Positions 60,158 through 64,000 of a stretch of 64,000 nucleotides of DNA are shown here, piece after piece. Location of the stretch: the NCBI RefSeq assembly GCF_014257025.1, contig NZ_JACMSF010000027.1, positions 42,963-106,962 on the forward strand, read 5' to 3'. Source of the DNA: Streptomyces cupreus (GTDB taxonomy: Bacteria > Actinomycetota > Actinomycetes > Streptomycetales > Streptomycetaceae). The translations under genes were made by a program, and so were the position numbers. The notes under the pieces were generated by a model, which was not told the DNA's origin, did no database searches, and saw nothing but the letters and a program-made list of their open reading frames with translations. Each line of letters begins with the position of its first letter. Position 1 is the first letter of the stretch.

Positions 60158-60191
60158 TTCTGTGCCCTGGTTCATTCTGTGCTCTGGTTCA
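60158..60191. repeat. 17-bp direct repeat upstream of the phytase-esterase gene
   Basis: TTCTGTGCCCTGGTTCA at 60158-60174 is followed directly by TTCTGTGCTCTGGTTCA at 60175-60191, a tandem 17-bp repeat with one mismatch. Each copy contains GGTTCA, as in PhoP half-sites, but the 17-bp spacing does not fit the 11-bp phasing. It lies 90 nt upstream of a secreted phytase-like protein gene. Confidence 0.6.
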
Positions 60192-60280
60192 CAACCACGC
60201 CCGACGGGTACCTGTTCCCCACCGGCCGACGTCGCCTTCCGTTGACCCGCGCGTCACCAGGTCTTCTTAGCGTGCCCACT

Positions 60281-61477
60281 ATGAGAAGAACCTCGATCAT
60301 GCTCAGTGCCGTCGCCCTGACGGCCGCCCTCGCGGCGCCCTCCGCGCTCGCCGGTGAGCAGCACCATGACTTCGGGCAGGCCACGCTCACCGGCTGGGCC
60401 TCGCTCCCGGCGGAGACGTTCGTCCCGGGCAGCGAGCCGTCCGGGGCCGCGATCGGCGCGGGCCCCTTCAACGGCATCTCCGCCCCCTTCGCCGACCAGC
60501 CGGTCCAGGGCTTCAGCGGCATCGTGAACCGGCACGACGGCACCTACGACGTGCTGTCGGACAACGGCTACGGCGGCAAGGCCAACAGCGCCGACTTCCT
60601 GCTCCGGGTGCATCGGGTCAAGCCGGACCCCCAGACCGGGAAGATCGAGGTGCTCGGCGGGTTCAACCTGACCGACCCCGACCACAAGGTGCCCTTCGCG
60701 CTCACCCGCAGCGACCGCACCCTCACCGGCGCCGACTTCGACGTCGAGTCGATCGTGAAGGCGTACGACGGCACGTACTGGGTGGGGGACGAGTTCGGCC
60801 CGTTCCTGCTGCACTTCTCGCGTACCGGGAAGCTGCTGGAGGCACCGATCTCGCTGGAGGGCGTCAAGGCGCCGGAGAACCCGTACCTGAACGGCGGTAC
60901 GCCCAACCTCGGTGGCAGCAGGGGCTTCGAGGGCATGGCCCGTTCCGTCGACGGCCGGTATCTGTACCCCCTCCTGGAGGGCACCGTCGCCGGTGACACC
61001 CCCGGTGACCTGCGCTTCAACCAGTTCGACCTGAAGGCCGGAAAGTACACCGGCAAGCGCTGGACGTACCGCCTTGAGTCCTCCGCCCACGCCATCGGCG
61101 ACGCCATCGCCGTCGACAAGCACCATTTCCTCGTCATCGAGCGGGACGGCGGTCAGGGCGCGACGGCAAAGTTCAAGCGGATCTACCTCGCCGACACCCG
61201 CGACCGCAACGACGACGGCGTCATGGACAAGACCCTCGTCGCGGACCTGATGAACATCGCGAACCCGAAGAAGCTCGGCGGCTTCGGCGAGACCTTCACC
61301 TTCCCGTTCCAGACGATCGAGGACGTGGTCCTGCTCGACGACCGCACCCTCGCCGTCCTGAACGACAACAACTTCCCCTTCTCCTCCGGCCGCACGGCGG
61401 GCAAGGCGGACAACAACGAGTTCATCACCATCCGCCTCGGCGAGCGCCTGCACGCCGACCCGCGCGCCCTTTTCTAA
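60281..61477 (+). CDS. Secreted esterase-like phytase-family protein
   Basis: A 398-residue protein of the phytase/esterase-like family (beta-propeller). The signal peptide (residues 1-24, RRTSIMLSAVALTAALAAPS, ending SALA before GEQ) makes it extracellular. Typical segments are GFSGIVNRHDGTYDVLSDNG, FDVESIVKAYDGTYWVGDEF and FEGMARSVDGRYLYPLLEG. Members hydrolyse phosphate esters or lipids; the substrate here is not known. ATG at 60281 is used. Upstream are the tandem repeat at 60158 and a ttgacc element at 60242 that could be part of a promoter. Confidence 0.87.
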   Translation: MRRTSIMLSAVALTAALAAPSALAGEQHHDFGQATLTGWASLPAETFVPGSEPSGAAIGAGPFNGISAPFADQPVQGFSGIVNRHDGTYDVLSDNGYGGKANSADFLLRVHRVKPDPQTGKIEVLGGFNLTDPDHKVPFALTRSDRTLTGADFDVESIVKAYDGTYWVGDEFGPFLLHFSRTGKLLEAPISLEGVKAPENPYLNGGTPNLGGSRGFEGMARSVDGRYLYPLLEGTVAGDTPGDLRFNQFDLKAGKYTGKRWTYRLESSAHAIGDAIAVDKHHFLVIERDGGQGATAKFKRIYLADTRDRNDDGVMDKTLVADLMNIANPKKLGGFGETFTFPFQTIEDVVLLDDRTLAVLNDNNFPFSSGRTAGKADNNEFITIRLGERLHADPRALF

Positions 61478-61490
61478 GCCCTTCCCTTTT

Positions 61491-62642
61491 CTAAGCCCTT
61501 CCCAGCACCACCGTCCCCGACGAGCAGAACCACCCACCCGTCCCGGACGCCACAGCGAGGCGCGGCAACTCGCCGTCACCGGCCAAGACTTGCCGCGCCT
61601 CGCACTCGCCCCTGAGCTGCCGCACCGCTTCCACCAGCAGGAACAGGCCCCGCATCCCGGGATGTTGGGCCGACAACCCACCCCCGTCCGTGTTCACCGG
61701 CAACTCCCGCGCCTGCATGAACGCCCCGCCCTCCCCCTTCTTGCAGAACCCGAGATCCTCCAGCGTCACGAGCGTCATGTAAGTGAACGCGTCGTAGATC
61801 TCCGCCACGTCGATCTCTCCGGGCCGCACCCCCGCCCGCTCGAACGCCAGCCGCCCGCTCACCGCCGCCGGCGACACCGTGAAGTCCTCCCACTGCGACA
61901 TCGCGGAATGCGACACGCACTCCCCGCTCCCCAGCACCCACACCGGCGCCTTGCGGCAGTCCCGTACGTACTCCTCCGCCGCCAGCAGCACCGCCGCCCC
62001 GCCGTCGGAGCGGATGCAGCAGTGCAGCTTGGTGAAGGGGTCCGCGATCATCGGTCCCGACAGGACGTCGTCGATCGTGATCGGGTCCCGGAACATCGCC
62101 TCCGGATTCAGCGCCGCGTTCTGCCGCGCCTGCACCGCCACCTCGGCCAACTGCTCGATGGTCGTGCCGTGTTCGATCATGTGGCGGCGCGCGGCCATCG
62201 CGTACTTGGCGATCAGGGTGTGGCCGTACGGCACCTCGAACTGCAGGGGACCGCGAGCTCCGAAGGACAGGTTGCCCGTCCTGCGGCCCGCCCTGATGTC
62301 CGCGCGGGCCGTCGATCCGTACACCAGCAGAACCGCGTTCGCATGCCCCGCGGCTATCGCGTCCGCCGCGTGCGCCGCCATGACCTCCCAGGTCGAGCCG
62401 CCCACCGAGGTGGAGTCGACCCAGGTCGGGCGCAGGCCCAGATACTCGGCCACCTCGACCGGCGCGAGGACGCCTGTTCCGGCGGACGCGAAGCCGTCGA
62501 CCAGCGCGCGGTCGAGGCCGGCGTCCGCCAGGGCTCGGCGGGCCGCCTGGGCGTGCAGGGTGTACGGGGTCGCGTCGTCCACGCGGCCGCAGTCGGAGAG
62601 GGCCACCCCGACCACGGCGACTTTCCGGTTTCCGGCAGTCAT
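61491..62642 (-). CDS. Thiolase-fold protein, probable acyl-CoA aldolase (Ltp2-like)
   Basis: A 383-residue thiolase-family (SCP-x/lipid-transfer) protein. The C-terminal DVAEIYDAFTYMTLVTLEDL and GGGLSAQHPGMRGL fit the family. At the N-terminal nucleophile site the sequence is STSVGGSTWEVMAAHAADAI, with no cysteine, so it is unlikely to do classical thiolysis. Ltp2-type steroid aldolases also lack this Cys and use a DUF35 partner; the DUF35 gene of the same regulon at 56893 is a candidate. ATG at 62642. It shares a divergent region containing box G with an acyl-CoA dehydrogenase. Confidence 0.83.
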   Translation of the reverse strand: MTAGNRKVAVVGVALSDCGRVDDATPYTLHAQAARRALADAGLDRALVDGFASAGTGVLAPVEVAEYLGLRPTWVDSTSVGGSTWEVMAAHAADAIAAGHANAVLLVYGSTARADIRAGRRTGNLSFGARGPLQFEVPYGHTLIAKYAMAARRHMIEHGTTIEQLAEVAVQARQNAALNPEAMFRDPITIDDVLSGPMIADPFTKLHCCIRSDGGAAVLLAAEEYVRDCRKAPVWVLGSGECVSHSAMSQWEDFTVSPAAVSGRLAFERAGVRPGEIDVAEIYDAFTYMTLVTLEDLGFCKKGEGGAFMQARELPVNTDGGGLSAQHPGMRGLFLLVEAVRQLRGECEARQVLAGDGELPRLAVASGTGGWFCSSGTVVLGRA

Positions 62643-62698
62643 GACAGGCCTCTCCCATCAGTGCATCCCTCTGTGCATCTCGACCCGGCACTCCTAAT

Positions 62699-62713
62699 AT
62701 GACGGACCGTCAG
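62699..62713. promoter_or_regulatory. CTGACG-type operator box (G)
   Basis: ATGACGGACCGTCAG, one mismatch from the palindrome, 21 nt upstream of the acyl-CoA dehydrogenase start and 56 nt from the thiolase-like gene, so both directions may be controlled. Confidence 0.65.
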
Positions 62714-62734
62714 ATCCGGAGGGAAGGGGCAGCG

Positions 62735-64000
62735 ATGGACGCCGGTTTCACCGCCGAACAGGACGAGATCCGCCGTACTCTCCGCGAACTGCTCCACAAG
62801 CGGTGCGGCCCGGAGGAGCTGCGGGCCGCCATCGACAGCCCGGCAGGCCATGACCCCGCCCTGTGGACCGCCCTCTCCGAACAACTCGGCGTGCCAGGAC
62901 TCGCCCTCCCCGAGGCCTACGGCGGAGTCGGCTGCTCGGTGACAGAACTCGCCCTGGCATTGGAGGAGTTGGGGCGTCTCCTCACCCCCTCACCCCTCCT
63001 CGCCTCCGCCGTCCTCACCGCCCCGCTGATCCTCGCTCTCGGCACCGACGACCAGCGCGCCGAGCTGCTGCCCCGCATCGCCGACGGCTCGCTCACCGCC
63101 GCCCTGGCCGCCCCCGCCGCCGCCCTGGCACTCACCGGTGACAACAGTGGGGGCTGGGCGGGGGGCGGGCGCGCCGGGGGTGTTCAGGCCCGGCGGGAGT
63201 CGGTCGGGGGTGGGCGCGCGGGTGGCGTGCAGGTCGGGCGGGAGTCGGCCGGGGGTGGGCGCACGGGTGGCATGCAGGCTGGGCGGGCAGAGGGCGGCGT
63301 GCAGGTCGGGCGGGCAGAGGGTGGCGTGCAGGTCGCGGGTGTCGTTGAGGCCCGAAAGGCGGTCGGCGGCTGGCGGCTCTACGGCGAGGTCGAGCGCGTC
63401 CTCGACGGGCACAGCGCCGGGCTCCTCCTCGTCGCCGCCCACACCGGTGGCTTCGCCCGGTCCCACACCGACCTCTTCCTGGTCCCGGGGGATGCCGACG
63501 GGCTCGTCCGGGTACGGCAGACCGCCCTGGACTCCACCCGGCCGCTCGCCCGGCTCCAACTCCGCGATGTCGAGGCGCGGTTGCTGGGGGAGGAGGGCGC
63601 GGATGTGCTCGGGGTTCTCGCCCGGCTCGGAGACACCGTCGCCGCCGTACTCGCCTGCGAGGCCGTCGGTTCCGCCGACCGGGTGCTGGAGCTGACCGTC
63701 GAGTATGTGAAGCAGCGGGAGCAGTTCGGGCGGCCGATCGGGTCCTTCCAGGCCGTCAAGCACCGGCTGGCCGATGTGTACGTCCAGGTCCAGGCCGCGC
63801 GGTCCGCCGCCTACTACGCCGCGTGGGCCTCCGGCCGAGAGGAAGCCACCGGGACCATCGCACGCCAGGAAGCTGCCGGGGCCGCCGCTTGCCGGGAAGC
63901 CGTGGGGTCTGCCGGTCGTCGGGAAGCCGCAGGGCCTGCCGGTCATCGGGAAGCCGCAGGGCCTGCCGGTCATCGGGAAGCCGTGGGGCCTGCCGGTCGC
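62735..64000 (+). CDS. Acyl-CoA dehydrogenase with inserted repeats (cut by window edge)
   Basis: Open for 422 codons to the right edge. The N-terminal domain (FTAEQDEIRRTLRELLHKRC) and C-terminal motif REQFGRPIGSFQAVKHRLAD are those of a small-partner-type acyl-CoA dehydrogenase. Two in-frame repeat tracts interrupt it: a Gly/Arg-rich array at residues 143-205 in the middle beta domain, and a 9-residue array (REAAGPAGH) from about residue 369 to the edge, in the C-terminal domain. Family members lack both. The enzyme may be impaired or the inserts may sit in surface loops. ATG at 62735 follows gggaaggggcagcg; box G is upstream. Confidence 0.85.
   Translation, partial: MDAGFTAEQDEIRRTLRELLHKRCGPEELRAAIDSPAGHDPALWTALSEQLGVPGLALPEAYGGVGCSVTELALALEELGRLLTPSPLLASAVLTAPLILALGTDDQRAELLPRIADGSLTAALAAPAAALALTGDNSGGWAGGGRAGGVQARRESVGGGRAGGVQVGRESAGGGRTGGMQAGRAEGGVQVGRAEGGVQVAGVVEARKAVGGWRLYGEVERVLDGHSAGLLLVAAHTGGFARSHTDLFLVPGDADGLVRVRQTALDSTRPLARLQLRDVEARLLGEEGADVLGVLARLGDTVAAVLACEAVGSADRVLELTVEYVKQREQFGRPIGSFQAVKHRLADVYVQVQAARSAAYYAAWASGREEATGTIARQEAAGAAACREAVGSAGRREAAGPAGHREAAGPAGHREAVGPAGR
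63161..63349. repeat. In-frame 45-nt-type tandem repeat in the acyl-CoA dehydrogenase
   Basis: Units begin at 63161, 63206 (45 nt each), 63251 (42 nt), 63293 (27 nt) and 63320 (30 nt), each coding for a GGGRAGGVQVGRESA-like peptide, with later copies truncated. All keep the reading frame. Confidence 0.85.
63839..64000. repeat. In-frame 27-nt tandem repeat running off the window
   Basis: Six adjacent 27-nt units begin at 63839, 63866, 63893, 63920, 63947 and 63974. The copies at 63920 and 63947 are identical, the first two are decayed. Each codes for nine residues, REAAGPAGH-like. The array continues beyond the edge. Confidence 0.9.

Noticed and set aside
60242..60280. A full promoter (ttgacc with a -10) before the phytase-like gene
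   Set aside because: The best -10 candidate is about 20 nt away, too far for a confident call.
63161..64000. Possible CRISPR array
   Set aside because: The repeats are directly adjacent with no unique spacers, lie in frame inside a coding sequence, and no cas genes are nearby.

Overview
The window is a high-GC, gene-dense stretch typical of a Streptomyces core chromosome. Codons end mostly in G or C, GTG starts and 4-base GTGA stop/start overlaps are common, and there are mycothiol-family proteins, XRE-DUF397 regulators and a DmdR-type iron regulator. From memory, serC, femX, a cinnamate:CoA ligase, pdxH, a second citrate synthase, a SIS protein, dmdR1, purU and an ECF sigma/STAS set lie in a comparable region in Streptomyces coelicolor; I could not check this. 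I found no tRNA, rRNA, CRISPR array, insertion sequence or prophage.

Layout. 1-7.9 kb: serC (cut by the left edge), an FAD/Fe-S oxidase, a FemABX-family transferase, an EamA permease, a small toxin-antitoxin-like pair and an XRE-DUF397 regulator pair. 8.0-18.0 kb: an eight-gene, almost gapless operon with a mycothiol-family protein, an AtuA-like protein, both subunits of a biotin-dependent acyl-CoA carboxylase, an acyl-CoA dehydrogenase, a cinnamate/coumarate:CoA ligase, an enoyl-CoA hydratase and a TetR regulator. 18-25.5 kb: pdxH, a citrate synthase, an acetyltransferase, a PAS protein, and the divergent SIS/dmdR1 pair with a DasR-like site between them, then a hydrolase-like protein lacking its nucleophile. 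25.5-38.2 kb: an ABC exporter, a primase-polymerase-like protein, an NsdA-like regulator, a proline-rich membrane protein, an amino-acid-type binding lipoprotein, purU, and a sigma/anti-sigma pair next to a STAS protein and an EF-hand protein.

38-64 kb is the most distinctive part. Acyl-CoA genes lie in several transcription units: two acyl-CoA ligases (AMP-forming and NDP-forming types), four acyl-CoA dehydrogenases, an enoyl-CoA hydratase, a short-chain dehydrogenase, a zinc alcohol dehydrogenase, a cyclase-family hydrolase, a flavin reductase, a DUF35 protein with DoxX, and a thiolase-like protein. Nearly every unit has the same operator-like palindrome, CTGACG-N3-CGTCAG, beside a start codon (eight copies). 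I infer one regulon, probably under a TetR-type repressor encoded elsewhere, for catabolism of an unknown carboxylic acid. The adjacent dehydrogenase pair and the thiolase/DUF35 combination resemble actinobacterial steroid side-chain degradation.

The sequence also carries several short tandem repeats: 12-nt units after the oxidase gene, 17-nt units at the end of the DUF35 gene, and 45-nt and 27-nt in-frame repeats inside the last acyl-CoA dehydrogenase, which runs off the right edge within a repeat.
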